This document shows, in pieces, positions 32,745 through 44,829 of a DNA stretch of 64,000 nucleotides. Numbering within the stretch: position 1 is the first letter of the stretch; each line of letters starts with the position of its first letter. Source of the DNA: Diabrotica undecimpunctata. Lineage: Eukaryota; Arthropoda; Insecta; Coleoptera; Chrysomelidae. Location: the NCBI RefSeq assembly GCF_040954645.1, contig NC_092807.1, forward strand, positions 54,718,239-54,782,238. Direction: 5' to 3'. The notes below the pieces were generated by a model. The model was not told the origin of the DNA. It worked only from the letters and a program-made list of their open reading frames with translations, and did no database searches. The translations under genes and the position numbers were made by a program.

Positions 32745-34150
32745 TATATATTTTTTTTATTTAAAGAAACAAAGTCCACATCCACCCAAAAGTTATTAAC
32801 GACATTCCTGTTATATTTGTAATAAAATTAAATTTAACATTTGTAACAATCAATCATTGTAACAATTAATTACAATTTGTGAACAATTGAACATTTGTAA
32901 CAATTAATTAAGTTAAATTTTGTGTAACATATTTATACATTTTAAGTAACCTAATAAATTGTTCGGAACTAAACTTTTGTTGAGGAGTGCTTTCAGGTTA
33001 ATTGGCAAATTGTAAGACTGTCTTTGATTTTCATATTTAGGACAGTCTATCAAGAAGTGCTTTATACTATCTACTGTGTTGCATGTTTCGTATTTTGGAG
33101 GTTTACTATTTGAGAAGAGATAGGCATGAGTATACCTACAGTGTCCAAGTCATAGACGTGTAATAATAGTTTGGCATCGTCTACTTCTCGCTGTGGATTT
33201 CCATGAAAAAATATTACTTTTGATGGTTCTGAGTGTCGAACTAGAGTCATTCCACTCCCGATTCCACGCACTTAACACCTTATTTTTGAAATAAACTTTT
33301 AGATCGCCTGCGATACTCCGACACTCTGTTTCTGATGGGTCTCTGGTGATAGCTTTACGCGTACTAGTATCTGCTTCTTCATTCCCTTCTATGCCCTTAT
33401 GGGATGGTTTCTATAGAAAGTGGACTCTTTTGAAATTTTCTTGAGCTTTCATTAATTCTCAATGGGGTGTTTAGGGTATACATTTTGCATAGCTTTGACT
33501 GCGCTGAGAGAGTCAGAAATGACTAGACAACAAGGGATGTTTTTAATATTTACTTGCTTGATGGATTTGAGCAAACCAAATAGTTCTGCAGTATAGATGC
33601 CGGAATTTAGAGGAAGTTTGAATTGAAAAGTGTAATTTGGGGTTACCACTGCTACTCCAACGCCAAGTTCACCTTTGGATGCATCTGTATAAATTTTAAT
33701 CCACTCATTGTATGTTGATCTAGGATTAAATTTAGTTTAACTTTAAAAATAATAGGACTAGTTTCATGTTTATTATATATACTTAACGCTGTAATGACTT
33801 TGGGCTGTTCAATAGTCCAAGGTAGATAGTTTTTGGTATTCGTTTGAAATACTGTTGGGAATTGAATGTTCAGTCTGGAGCTATATAATCGAATTCTCTC
33901 GTAATAAAGTTTGGGGGCATTAATGGGGGGTATTAATTATTATTGTAATAATTAATATGTTTGTTATTAAAAGTATTACTGTAGAGGGTTTTTTTTTATA
34001 TTTGAGGCTATAGATGTAGCATGCGCTAGAGCTAAGTATATTCTTCGGTAATTTAGAGGTGGTTCGCCGGCTTCACTCAGTACTTATTCTTCGTAATTTT
34101 TGGCTGACAAAATATTACAGTTTAATTGTAATGGATCCGACCCTGAACAA
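32745..34150 (-). pseudogene. I-type LINE 3' relic (RT thumb, RNase H, tail)
   Basis: Minus-strand pieces in order are AGEPPLNYRRIYLALAHATS (about 34080-34000), then NSGIYTAELFGLLKSIKQVN and CCLVISDSLSAVKAMQNVYP (33600-33460, RNase H). Next is GHCRYTHAYLFSNSKPPKYE, then FLIDCPKYENQ (33150-33040), the C-terminal Cys/His region. A possible A-rich tail lies near 32745. Many breaks are present. Confidence 0.78.
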
Positions 34151-34239
34151 AAATTGATAGCAAATGCTTTCTGCATGTCACTTTTTTATTGTTTTCTTTT
34201 TAAGTTAAAGTAAGTAAACATCTGGTTTAAAATATTATA

Positions 34240-36395
34240 CAGGGTGGTCCTTAAGTAATTGTACAAACAGAAACCGTAGATTCTGCACTTTAAAATATTA
34301 CGATGTAAGCCAACTTGCTTTAATAAAATGTTGATATTAAGAAAGATACAGGGTGTCAAAGTGGAAATTTAAAATTTTATTTTTCGCTATTACTTTTACG
34401 TTTGTAAATATTTTTGGACAAAAATTTACAGTTGGATGCTTTTGAGAAGGAAAAATTATAATTTTATACTTTCTTTAATTTAACTAATAGAGGGCGCCAC
34501 ATATGCCACATGTGTGGCATCAATTTGCGCTTAACTTTTTTGCTCATTAAGTTAGCTCTATTTTTGTTAAAAAATATTAAAGATACATTATTTGTACAAA
34601 GAAAAGGTATACTTGATAGTAACCTGAAAATTCAACCGTTTTCGAGATAAATGCATTTTATAAGTCAGCTGCACAATAATTCTTAGTTTGATATTTGTGC
34701 GGTAAAGTACTGAATACCTGTAGATACGCATAATTCATAGTTTATTCTTATTAAAACAACTCAAAGATGATAATGTAACATCACAAAATGGTTTGTTATA
34801 TGTCCAATGTCTTATTGGAGAAAAGATATTTCATCTCCTTCTTTAGGTGCCGTGTCCGTAGTCAGACGTTGGCCGTTATCATGTTTACAATTTCCCTTTG
34901 CTATCGCTTCTATAATGGCGTTGTATTACTTTTTCACTATTGTAAAATGTTAAAAACCCAAAATATGTGGTTTATGCAAGATGGTACACAACCATATTCT
35001 AGAGAGGACAGTTGGAACATACTTATATACAACTTTTCTGAACGTTGGATTGGTCGTGGTAGTCATATTCCTTGGCAATGTGGTGAGATATTGATATAAT
35101 TATTTAATTTATAAAAAATCCGAAAAGAATACTTAGTTCATTACAAATAGAAACTAGAGCACAGGTATTTAATTACACATATGTGTCCTGTTTCATAATA
35201 CTTTTGCTACAAATCTAACCTGAAAGACTCAGCATTTTTACAAAAACATCATCGTTTTCCTAATAACCGATATTGTAATAAATATAGTAAACACACAGGC
35301 AATTTAGTTCAGCATAATATTAGTTCGTTAGTAAATCATAATAGTCCATTTGTTCGAGATGTAATTATAGTTACTCATAATCTGTAACGTAATCATATAA
35401 ATAAGTAATGTCATCGATATATTCATCCATTATACATTATAGCCACCACATAGCCCCGAATTTAATCCGCTTGATTTTGCTGTATAAAGCGGATTAAAAT
35501 AACGTATCTATAAGAATCCCATAAACATTTGCAACCAACTATGGGAAGAAATAAATACTGTAGCAGTTTCTTTAGAACCAATGATGCTATTTAATATGAG
35601 ACGATCTTTTATGGAATATATTGACAAATGAATTAAAGAAAATGGTGGACATATCAAACACTTACTTTGACAAAAAGTTATGTTATTTAGTTTAACTATT
35701 TCTTAATTTGATTTGTTAACAAAATGTTTTGATTATGACTTTAATTTAACATAAAACGTAAAATGTTTGATGTAAAATCCTATTATTCTGTTATTTTGTC
35801 AAATCCTATTATTAATTATTCTGCTGATATATTTATTTTATTTAATATTTCCTTTACTATTAACTTTAGTTAAAGGTATTTTATACCAAAATTCAAAAGT
35901 ATTAATGTTTTTGTCTATTTTTTCTTCGTTGCCTGGAGTAATTGCCTTAGATCAGAACTATGCAGCTGATTTTTAAAATGCCATTATCTCGAAAACTGTT
36001 GAGTTTTGAAGTTATTAACAAGTATACCTTTTTTTTTGTTAAAATAATGAATCTTTAATATTTGTTATCTCAAATACAGGTAACTTAAAGAGCAAAAAAG
36101 TTAAGTGCAAATTTATACCAGATATGTGGCATAAGTAGCGCCCTCTATCAGATATATCAAAGTGTGCATCAAATTATAATTTCTCATATTTAAAAGTACC
36201 CAGTAGTAAATTTTTATACATAAATGTGTACAAACATGAAAGTTATAGCGAAAAAACAAATTTTCATTTTGCACTTTAACACCCTGTATCTTTCTTAATA
36301 TCAACATTTTATTAAAGCAATTTGGCTTAAATCGTAATATTTTTAAGTGTAGAATCTACTGTTTCTTTTTGTACAATTACTTAAGGACCACCCTG
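34240..36395 (+). mobile_element. mariner-type element with ~440-bp terminal inverted repeats
   Basis: Ends are CAGGGTGGTCCTTAAGTAAT and its inverse (ATTACTTAAGGACCACCCTG), each next to TA. The similarity continues inward for about 440 bp (to the CAGCTGC words at 34668 and 35965). Such long repeats are uncommon for mariner elements. A broken transposase lies inside. TA target duplication and the transposase type support the Tc1/mariner superfamily. Confidence 0.9.
34930..35670 (+). pseudogene. mariner transposase relic with ~365-bp insertion
   Basis: MWFMQDGTQPYSREDSWNIL, then FSERWIGRGSHIPW (about 34959-35083), holds the central catalytic Asp (QDG). It continues at about 35448 as PPHSPEFNPLDFAV (third catalytic position) and LEPMMLFNMRRSFMEYIDK, ending NGGHIKHLL near 35668. 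The intervening 35085-35447 is unrelated and I could not identify it. The N-terminal DNA-binding part is unrecognisable. Confidence 0.75.
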
Positions 36396-36559
36396 TATAG
36401 CACACGCTTTAGCGACTTTATCACTGTTCTCCCAATAAAATTTGGTTTGGTTAAATTTAGAGACTGTGTAACTTAAGCAACTAGTCAGTTGGTGAAAGGA
36501 AGGTTTGTTTCAAGTGAAAATCGCTATATATTGCTATAAATCTCACAGTATTGTAAGCC

Positions 36560-37195
36560 AAGCACCAAATTGATAATAAGAGACCGGATTTGCAGCATAT
36601 ACGGGAGAGAACAGTAGCAAAGAACCACAACTTATCATGCTTGTTTCACCGTCCTTACGCAAGAAGAATCAGAACATATACGGCGTCGAGAAATATTAGC
36701 TTTTTGAGGCAAGCTACTGGAATGGAGATTTCTAGTCAAACTATCAGAACATGGTTGCACGCATGTTACTTGAGAACAAGAATATGCGCTACAAACCCAC
36801 AATTGATGGCAGAGTAACGTGCACTCAGATATCGTTGGACGATAGAATGGGGCTTCCAAGATTGGAGATATTGCCTCTCTTTTGGCTAATCAAGATTCCG
36901 TTTATGTACGTCTGACGGTATAATAATGGTCTGAAGAGAAAATTAAAAAGGACAACGATATAATGAACATTTTATGGGTTCAACCATTTTCTTTGACCAA
37001 TGTGTGTCTGAAGGGGAGGGGGCTTAATATGTAATTTTCATTAATGAAACAGCGCGACGGCTGGAAGCCAAAATAATTTTAAACAATAAAATTATTTGCA
37101 AAACAGAACCTCAAAATTTTATTGATAATTTAATACTAACGTTTCCAAATAGAGTGACAGCATTAAGAAGAGCAAGGGGCGGCTCTACAATGTAT
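36560..37195 (+). pseudogene. Tc1-like transposase relic, internally deleted
   Basis: FLRQATGMEISSQTIRTWLH, then ACYLRTRICATNPQL, is the second helix-turn-helix of Tc1-like transposases. It is followed by RWTIEWGFQDWRYCLSFG, then SRFRLCTSDG (around the first Asp block). After disrupted sequence, FINETARRLEAKIILNN and FPNRVTALRRARGGSTMY resemble the C-terminus. The QDN...HxA catalytic centre is missing. Confidence 0.65.
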
Positions 37196-37199
37196 TAAA

Positions 37200-38161
37200 T
37201 TGTTTATAAACTTGATAATAAAAGTAATTTTATTATTAAAATATTTCTTATATTTTTAACGATTTTATATTATTTAATTTTATTTAAAAGTACTTTTTAG
37301 CTTATTTTAAAACGAATAAACGGCAGACGAACGTCTTAATGCTTAAAACGTATAGCACTTGAAGATGACGAAGAAAGGTAGCTAAGGCGCAACAGCAACT
37401 TGAGATGGGTATATCTAGAGGGAAATACGTATCCAGGTCTAATAAATAATAATAAACAACGTTTATATTGAGGATTAAAATGGCTTAAAGGTCAAGCGCT
37501 GACATTTATAATTTGAAAAAAAAACGACCGAGTACCTATAACTAATTATTATGAAACAATTTGTTAAATTATATAAGTCCCATTTTTAAAAGATTGATTT
37601 TGGCCATAAAATACGAGTGAAGTATACACAAATTCAAACAATAAATTCTAAATTCAACATCTGACCAAATGCGAACCGTCATAGACAGACACACATTAAC
37701 AAAATACAAACAGCTCATGATAATTTGGAATCCGCGATATTTATTTAAAACCGGGGTTGACAATAGAATGATGTATTAGCTGTCACATCTGACCGTAGGC
37801 AAATAAATGACTCAACTCTTACTTTTAATGCAGTCCTATAAATCAGTTTTTAAAATATATTGCTCAATTTTAAATCATTTTTTTAAATTAAAAAGTAGTA
37901 TTCAAAACTCACATAATTAATTTGCGTTGTAATTTTTAATTGTCGTATTTAATTAATACTGCTGATCTGTATTAATCTTGGAAGTCATGACGACAAAGTG
38001 ATAAGTATAATAAAAATTATTATTTGAATGAAGCCACAATTTTACTTTAAAATAAGTTTATTTGACATTTTTATTTCCACTTAAATTAAGCAAAATTTGT
38101 TTTTGTTACTTGGTAAAACATTTTGATCGTATTAAGTTGTTCTGTTCCATTCGGTCTATTC
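37200..38161. other. Non-coding; possible PLE terminal remnant at 37320-37440
   Basis: AAACGAATAAACGGCAGACG and CACTTGAAGATGACGAAGAA resemble PLE end regions. The rest is AT-rich with no gene. Confidence 0.35.
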
Positions 38162-38306
38162 TTAACCCTCCGTTGGTCGCTATCGGTGTCACACACCGAC
38201 GACAAAATTATTCATTCAGGATTTACAAATAACTGTTATTTTTCTATCGTCACTTTCTGTACCTCTCCCTATCAACCAAACTCGTGTTAGTGCATAGATA
38301 AGAGGG

Positions 38307-38346
38307 TTAGGTTAGGTTAGGTTAGGTTAGGTTAGGTTAGGTTAGG
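38307..38346. repeat. (TTAGG)8, insect telomere-type repeat inside pB-4
   Basis: Eight perfect TTAGG units lie 140 bp inside the left end of pB-4, upstream of its ORF. This is the common arthropod telomeric unit but here is most likely a short internal microsatellite. Confidence 0.95.
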
Positions 38347-38544
38347 TACATTCTTATCTGTTTGGGTACAGCTGTGCGAGTTTTATAGTTATTTTTGGTG
38401 CAAGAGTCCGTACCGACTATCGGTGTTGTTATTACTTGTTGGCATAATTTGGAGATCAGGTAAATATTTAGCATCTTATTATTGCATTTTATTGGTAAGT
38501 TTTTGTCAATTCTTATTTATAAATGTCCTTTGAAGCCGAACAAA

Positions 38545-39006
38545 AACACTTGTTTGGAATTATGGGAAATGGTTACTACTGACGATGAAAATTATTTTGA
38601 CGATGAGGGAAGTCAAAACGAAATCGACCAAATTGAGGAACGTGATGGCGGAAGTGAATCGGAACAAGATGTGACAGACGAGGAAGAAGAAAGTGGAAGT
38701 AATACATTAGCGTTTATTGGAAAAGATGCAGATACCAGATGGAAAATGGTTGTTCCACCAAGAAATGTTAGAAAATGGCAAGAAAATTACGTAGTACGTT
38801 TGCCGATGTCGAGATTACCTACACGTGACTTGAAGACTCCTAATGATATTTGGAAATATTTTGTAATAATGCTATGTTAGAAAAGATTGTGGAAAGTACG
38901 AACAAATATCTAGACTTAATAAGAAATAACTTTGTTCTTAATCGTGTAAATCCAGATGAACATATTTATGCAATATGTCAGCTTTGCCTGAGTGACGTTA
39001 CAGCAT
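38545..39006 (+). pseudogene. pB-4 transposase N-terminal segment
   Basis: An acidic leader (TTDDENYFDDEGSQNEIDQI, then SEQDVTDEEEESGSN) and WKMVVPPRNVRKWQENYVVR precede PNDIWKYF. After a frameshift near 38866, LEKIVESTNKYLDLIRNNF follows, the usual beginning of the piggyBac structured region. The frame ends at about 39006, with the catalytic domain deleted. Confidence 0.75.
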
Positions 39007-39589
39007 AAAATGTCTCACTTACTAAATCAAGTGAAATGCTTACTTTATGTTTTTGTTAAAAACCTGAGTTATTTTTTTTTAATTAACCTATGTTCCTCTT
39101 ATCTAAAAATTACGAACTGTTTTTCCAGTTCAAAGATTTGAAGAACTTTTTTTTTTATTTCATTTTATACTACAAATAAGAATATATTGTTATACTAGTG
39201 TTTTTCATTTTGTATCTGTTGTTTTTCAATAAAATATTTTCAAAAATATTTTTCAGTCATTCCTAGACACAATATAAAATATTTGTATGAATTTTAGAGC
39301 TATAACTATTATTTTAATTGTCGGTCTCAGACACTGTAGCGACTCTTGATGCTCAGTTTTTCCTAGCGACTAACGGAGGGTTAAAAATCCTTATTTATAA
39401 ACGAAAAATAATAATAAGTTTTTTATAAAATGGATCTTACACCTCTAAGTACGGATTTTCGTTAAAAAAAGTAAGTTTGGCTCTATGTTATGAGGTGTTT
39501 ATGATTTTTTTTATATTATGTGATTTGATTTATAATTTGGAAATAGGTTGGTGGGTGTTGGTTTGCTGTGCACCTGAGTCTCATATATT

Positions 39590-40000
39590 ATTATATTATA
39601 GCTGATAATTTTAGTCTTGTTCTAGTTGTCAAAGTATCGTCATTCCCCAATGTTGTTTGGATTACTTCCAAAGTCTTATCTAATGGCACATTTTTAAATA
39701 AACTATTCATATCAAAAATAACTTTAATATTGTTGAAATTAAATTCAATATTCGATAATTTTTATTTAACAAATGTTACATATTCTTTATAAATGTGTCA
39801 TTTTTATTTGGAAATGGTTGTAAAATATTTATTAAAAAATTTGACAGTTCACTACAAGGAGACTTTAGCCTTTATCGTGCTATAAATAGACTAAGTCGTG
39901 TATTTACTTGATGAACTTTCGGTAATCCATAAAAATGAGGTATCTTGCTGTAATAGGGTGCAATTAATCCTGCGTTAGTCTGGTCTGGGCTAATAGACCC
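39590..40000 (-). pseudogene. Penelope-like RT fragment
   Basis: The minus strand reads APYYSKIPHFYGLPKVHQVN, then SPCSELSNFLINILQPFPNK, and after shifts NSLFKNVPL-like and HWGMTIL pieces. These match the PLE RT segment FYALPKIHKP...PIASFLTNIL...FTNLPL of the intact copy at 54.8-55.1 kb but are a different, older family. Confidence 0.75.
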
Positions 40001-40264
40001 ATTCGTTCAAATACGTAAGTGCCATTTATATATACCTATTCTAACTACGCTATCGCGGCTAGTGTCTGCCTGCATTGAGTCGAGACATCCGTAGTCAGTG
40101 CAGTTTTCTTTGTCGAGCAACGCCTGGGTTCTCAGACCCCTCCAGACCAAACAAGAGATGTATTTTTTTGAAACTGGTAAGATTATTTTTTTGGATTTTT
40201 GAGTAATTTATTAACTTATTTGTTCTAATATGTATGAATAAATAAAACAATTTATTATTACTTG

Positions 40265-40422
40265 GACCCGTATTCACCAACAACGAATAAACCGCTATTG
40301 GAAGATTAACTTTATGCGTAGAATAAATTCTATCAATTTCGTTTCGCCAGCTATAGCTGTATTCGTCTTTAATTTGTCAAATAACCATTTGTAGATTTAT
40401 TTGTTGTTGGTGAATATGACCC
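40265..40422. mobile_element. Small MITE with TATTCACCAACAAC termini
   Basis: GTATTCACCAACAACGAATA at the left pairs with TTTGTTGTTGGTGAATATGA at the right, giving about 25 bp of inverted terminal sequence around a ~160-bp body. A possible TTACT duplication flanks it (40258-40262, 40423-40427). It lies just upstream of the pB-5 ORF. No coding capacity. Confidence 0.7.
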
Positions 40423-40487
40423 TTACTATTTTACTTTTTATCCAATAATTATTACTGTACTAACAAAAATTATATTCCAGGTATAGA

Positions 40488-41960
40488 ATGGAAAATTGGG
40501 AAAAAAAACAGGCTAGGCTTTTAGCTCTCTATAAAGAATGTGACTCTGATGCTAATATAATAAACACAGAATCTGAAGCAGATGATTCTGAATTTGAAAA
40601 CAACCTATTAGAAACCAGAGAAAATGATCTGGATTTTAAACCGGATGAAATAGAAAGCGAACAGACAGATTAACCTAATGGTGATGGATCGGACAATAAG
40701 ACCAATGCGTACAAAACTCCAATAAGAACTCGTCCTAATGTCAAGACACGTATACAAAATATTGTAACAAAGCCATGCATTCGACCATAAAATAGGAACT
40801 GCAAGTCATCAATAGAGTGCTAAAAGTATTTTATAACTGATAATATAATCAGTTAAATTGTCACTTACACCAAAAACAAGATTAAGGAAAAGTCTTAAGC
40901 ATACTCGGAAAACAATAAATATAAAGTGAAAGAAACAATTCGTCAACAATTACAGCAAATTCTTCTTAGCCTTTTTTTATTTAGTTGGTTTTTATAGTTG
41001 TAGTAGACAAAATTTGGACGACCTATGGGCAATTAATGACACAGGAGTTATGAGGTTTAGAAAGGCCATGTCACTATATAGATTTTGATTTCTCTTATCC
41101 TGTCTACGTTTTGATAGCATCAAAACTCGTACCGAGCGGAAAAAAAACAAGATAAGCTTGACCCGCTTAAAGAGATATTTGGTCAGTTTGTATCATATTC
41201 GAAAGCTGCTTTTCTACCAAGTGAGTATTTAACTATCGACGAAAAGCTTGTATCTTTTCGGAGAAAATGCTGTTTACAGCAATATATTACGAATTATCCG
41301 GTCAAGTACAGTCTCAAAATTTTTGCATTGATAGATGCTAGATGATTCTACTCGTTAAACATGAAGGTTTATGTCGTTAACCAGCCCGAGGGACGTTTCC
41401 ATCAGAGTAACACAAGTGAAGATATCGTTATTCGTCCGATTGGGCTAGTAAGTAAAACTGATCATAATATAAAATTTAATATCTAGTTTAACGAAATCTA
41501 AAAGGAAAACTAAGACCAGGAAGGCACAGGATTTTCTGACTGAAAAATCTACGTACGTATTTTAACACTACAACCATGAATCTTTTCAGAGCAGTAGTTT
41601 GCAAAAGATGGTCGCCAACATCCGAAACAAATGGGAACTACAAAGAAATATTGCAGCTATAAACGCTTTCGTGATTTACCGAAATAACACAAACAATCCT
41701 AAAATGACAGGGCGTGCTTTTATTAAATAACTTGGATATGAGTTAATAGACGAGCAACAAAACGAAAGAGTACCTCGTTCACTATGTAAACTTACCACTA
41801 GGAGTGCGCCTGTAGACAGTGGAGAAAAACCTAAGAAACAGAGATGCGAAATGTGCCCACGAAGATTGGATAGAAAATCTCAATATTTTTGTTTTAAATG
41901 TAAAGAAAAACAATATGTATTCTGTATTAATTTAATCTTGTTATTTGATTCCTTATTTAA
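40488..41960 (+). pseudogene. piggyBac-like transposase relic (pB-5)
   Basis: An ATG-led acidic N-terminus (MENWEKKQARLLALYKECDS, then EADDSEFENNLLE) ends at 40673. After a decayed stretch, LKEIFGQFVSYSKAAFLPSE, then YLTIDEKLVSFRRKCC (first Asp, about 41228-41275), VKYSLKIFALIDA and VYVVNQPEGRFHQSN follow. Later, RCEMCPRRLDRKSQYFCFKC, then KEKQYVFC (about 41845-41925), is the Cys-rich tail. The second and third Asp blocks are not readable. TTAA-bounded ends were not found. Confidence 0.78.
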
Positions 41961-42021
41961 AAATATACGGATTTTTTAAAGTGTATTATTTTATTTAAAA
42001 AAACGAACATACAATTTTTAA

Positions 42022-44384
42022 CCCTTTAAGGCGCAAAATTATTTTTTTTGCTAAATTGACTTGAAAAGTGCTTTTTACACAAAAATATGTACACTAAGTT
42101 AGATCCTCTCTATAAAGTATATAGGCATTCACAATATATGCATATATAAAGTAATCTAGAAGCTATATATAAGCATATATTTGTTGTAATCAACTATAGA
42201 AGATGGACACTCAACAACTTCTCTATCACCTTTTTTATTCGTGCGAAGAACGTGGTCAGTTTCAGTAGCATTGTGCTTATTACTACACACAGTATTTGCT
42301 TTTACCCCTCTATCTTTCCATTTGGTGATCGATATCTCTCAGACACTGCAAAGTCTATTTGTCTCATCGCTAGCTTTTTGTCTTCTTTCAATTTCTCTTT
42401 TGGTACATATTTTCTAGATTGCCTGATTGTTCCACAATCAAAAGATCTTTTTTTTTTTAATTTTTCCATAAGGGGTATAGTGGTATAGAAATTGTCGAAA
42501 TAAATACAATATCCCCGACCAAAGAAATCTTTAACTGAATTTAAATCAACACGTTCTCTTAAAGTAACATTTGTCGTCGTTTCTTCTTTACCTAGGTATA
42601 TTGAAAATGCAAATAAATAGCCAGTTGCTGCAAAGCAAAGCCCAAATCCTCATTCCTCTCTTTATCGACTTTATGGGCATATATTGTTTTAGACTGGTAA
42701 GCCCTTTAAAAGCAACTATGCTTTCATCTACTGCAACGTTTCGGCTTGGTTTAAATGATCGGCAAAATGTACTAGAGCAGTATTCAATGAGTGGACGCAC
42801 TTTCTACAGTTTATCATAAGCTGTGGATCCACGCGGCGGCATGTTGTGATTGTCATTTAAGTGCCAAAGCAAAGAGTATTTTTATAAATCTTTTAAAAGT
42901 TAATATTTCTGCTATTCTGTTATTGTATAAATTGGGATTACGTGACCAATATTTGCGCAGGGTTGGTAATGTATTAATTCCCATTATAAGTAAAACACCA
43001 ATAAATGCCTTAAGCTCCTCCACTGTTAAATATAATTGTTTTCCATTTCGTTTGGCATATAGATTTGATTGTTGTACAAAAAAAATCATAAACTCAGGTG
43101 TTAAAAGGTTTTAAAAAAATGTAATTGGCTCCTCGTACTCAACCTCAATCTGTATTCCTACATCGGCAGTAAAATTAAATTCATTGAACCTCGTAGGGGG
43201 GACGGCAGTCTTAGTCCAAGAAGAAAATGGTTTAATAGTATTTTCTACCTCTTCATCCTCTTCTTCACTTTCATGGGAAACCAGTGAAAGCTGTGAAGAA
43301 GGCATGAAATTAGGATCGTCTACTGAATCCTCGGAATCCAAGTCACCTTCTATATTATCCTCTAATAAATTCAAGTTAATCTTTCGTTTTGCTGTGGTGT
43401 AAAAGTACCTGAGGATGTAGGTGTACATAAAGATGATCTATTATTAGTTGTATCAGATACTTCGTCTAAATCATCATCAGCATCGGAATCTTCATTAACA
43501 TCGGAGTTCTCGACTTGCTCATCAGTAATTCGTTCCAGTTCTTCTAACAGTTGCGCTGACGTTAAAGGCTTTTTCCAAAACGATGTTGAAAAACTTCGAA
43601 TTTCTTCCATAATTTTTAACAATTCTGGAAAATAAATGACAATATAAAAAATTATTTATATTATTTTACCTATATTTATTTTTGTGAACACTGTTTTAAC
43701 CGCCTTAGGACGACACTGAAAACTAATTAGTATTGAAGCTTTGTCATTTTATAGAAAAAGGTAACAGAAAGTATAAATACTTTAATTTGATTAGCAATTT
43801 GACAAAAGAAACGACAAGTAGGTAAATTGAAAAATGCAAAAATTTTCCTGGCGCAACAAAAAATTTAAGTTTCAAAGGCAAAAAACAAATCTAAGGAATA
43901 TAGAGATTAATACTGTGTTCGTGGAAATCGCAAACTGTCTTTAAATTTTTTGAAAAGAAAAATTATATTTTGTATAATTTTTTTCCCAAAAGAAAATTAT
44001 ATTTGAATATCTCGTTTTGTTTTAATATTAAAATTTTTTGAAATATGCTTTCAAGAAATGTACAGTTTAAACATATTTTAAATGAACTTACCTGTGTTTA
44101 GGGAAAAACTTCAGCTAAATTTAGAAATAACAGCCAGAAATAAACAACAAACACAAAAAAGTGTAAAAAACGGTTGTCTAAATGTTCACTGGTACACCAG
44201 TAATACCACACAGAAGCACGTGGCAAATTTTACCGCCAACTATAAAACTTCTAAGCCAACTGACGAAATCCACCGGTAGACACAAACACCGTCCCCACTC
44301 TAATTGAAATATCAGCAGCATTTAGGTTCACTGATCTATCTGGCAACGCTTGGTACTACAGGTATACCAGTGAGCGTTAAAGGG
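42022..44384 (-). mobile_element. piggyBac-type element pB-6 with TTAA duplication
   Basis: The left end CCCTTTAAGGCGC pairs with the right end GAGCGTTAAAGGG. TTAA flanks both sides (42018-42021, 44385-44388). At 2,363 bp it is close to the usual full length, but the transposase C-terminus is missing at the left end. Confidence 0.9.
42185..43610 (-). pseudogene. pB-6 transposase, C-terminally truncated
   Basis: The sequence starts MEEIRSFSTSFWKKPLTSAQ, then LLEELE (43610 down), and a long acidic region follows (DVNEDSDADDDLDEVSD). After frameshifts, FMIFFVQQSNLYAKRNGK, LTVEELKAFIGVLLIMGINT and LRKYWSRNPNLYN follow. VRPLIEYCSSTFCRSFKPSR leads to NVAVDESIVAFKGLTSLKQY (first Asp, about 42735). 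Then come KRGMRIWALC, YCIYFDNFYTTIPL (second Asp) and HNATETDHVLRTNKKGDRE...IVDYNKYM. The sequence stops just before the expected GGVD (third Asp), and the Cys-rich tail is absent. It is a PGBD-like subtype. Confidence 0.82.
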
Positions 44385-44399
44385 TTAATATAATTTTGG

Positions 44400-44827
44400 G
44401 CTACGAAATTTCAGATAATTGAGTCTACCAGACTCCACCATACCTAAGTCACTAGAATTAAGTACCAGACTAACCCAGTGTCCATCTTCGTAAAAATTTA
44501 TACAAATTTTGATTTCCAATCCTAAAATTTTGAATGACGTCCATACCAGCTTCCTTTTCTATAAGTTATCTTTCCATCTCTCCTCCAACCTCATTATTTA
44601 CGATCGTCTCTTCAGCCGGCCTGTATTCGTTCTCCTCAATGCCTACGTCAATATGGTTTTTAATTTATAATAAATTTTTCCTCTTCCGTCGTAAAATCGG
44701 GATCTCGATGATCGTCATGAGTTTGATATTCCTTATCGCTTTAATCATCACTGTCAAAGTTACTTAAAATATTTATTATTTCCTCAAGCTCAGCTTGTGT
44801 TAACGGTTTTCGATAACGTTTGAACAT
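44400..44827 (-). pseudogene. piggyBac-like N-terminal relic (pB-7)
   Basis: ATG at 44827 opens MFKRYRKPLTQAELEEIINI, then LSNFDSDD, a stop, then KEYQTHDDHRDPDFTTEEEK. The PLTxAELxE...acidic...DPDF pattern matches the N-terminus of pB-6 and of related piggyBac copies. No catalytic domain is present. It abuts the right end of pB-6. Confidence 0.6.
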
Positions 44828-44829
44828 TT

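Larger units (their letters stand above)
38166..39380 (+). mobile_element. piggyBac-type element pB-4, internally deleted, with TTAA duplication
   Basis: CCCTCCGTTGGTCGCTA at the left pairs with TAGCGACTAACGGAGGG at the right. TTAA flanks both ends (38162-38165 and 39381-39384). At 1,215 bp it is about half the length of an autonomous copy. It retains the 5' region with (TTAGG)8 and the N-terminal transposase segment, but not the catalytic core. Confidence 0.92.

Noticed and set aside
34788..35099. 103-codon frame as an independent gene
   Set aside because: Its second half is the mariner transposase QDG block; the first half is unreadable relic sequence.
38307..38346. True chromosome end
   Set aside because: Only eight units, enclosed within a TTAA-bounded piggyBac element with unrelated sequence on both sides.
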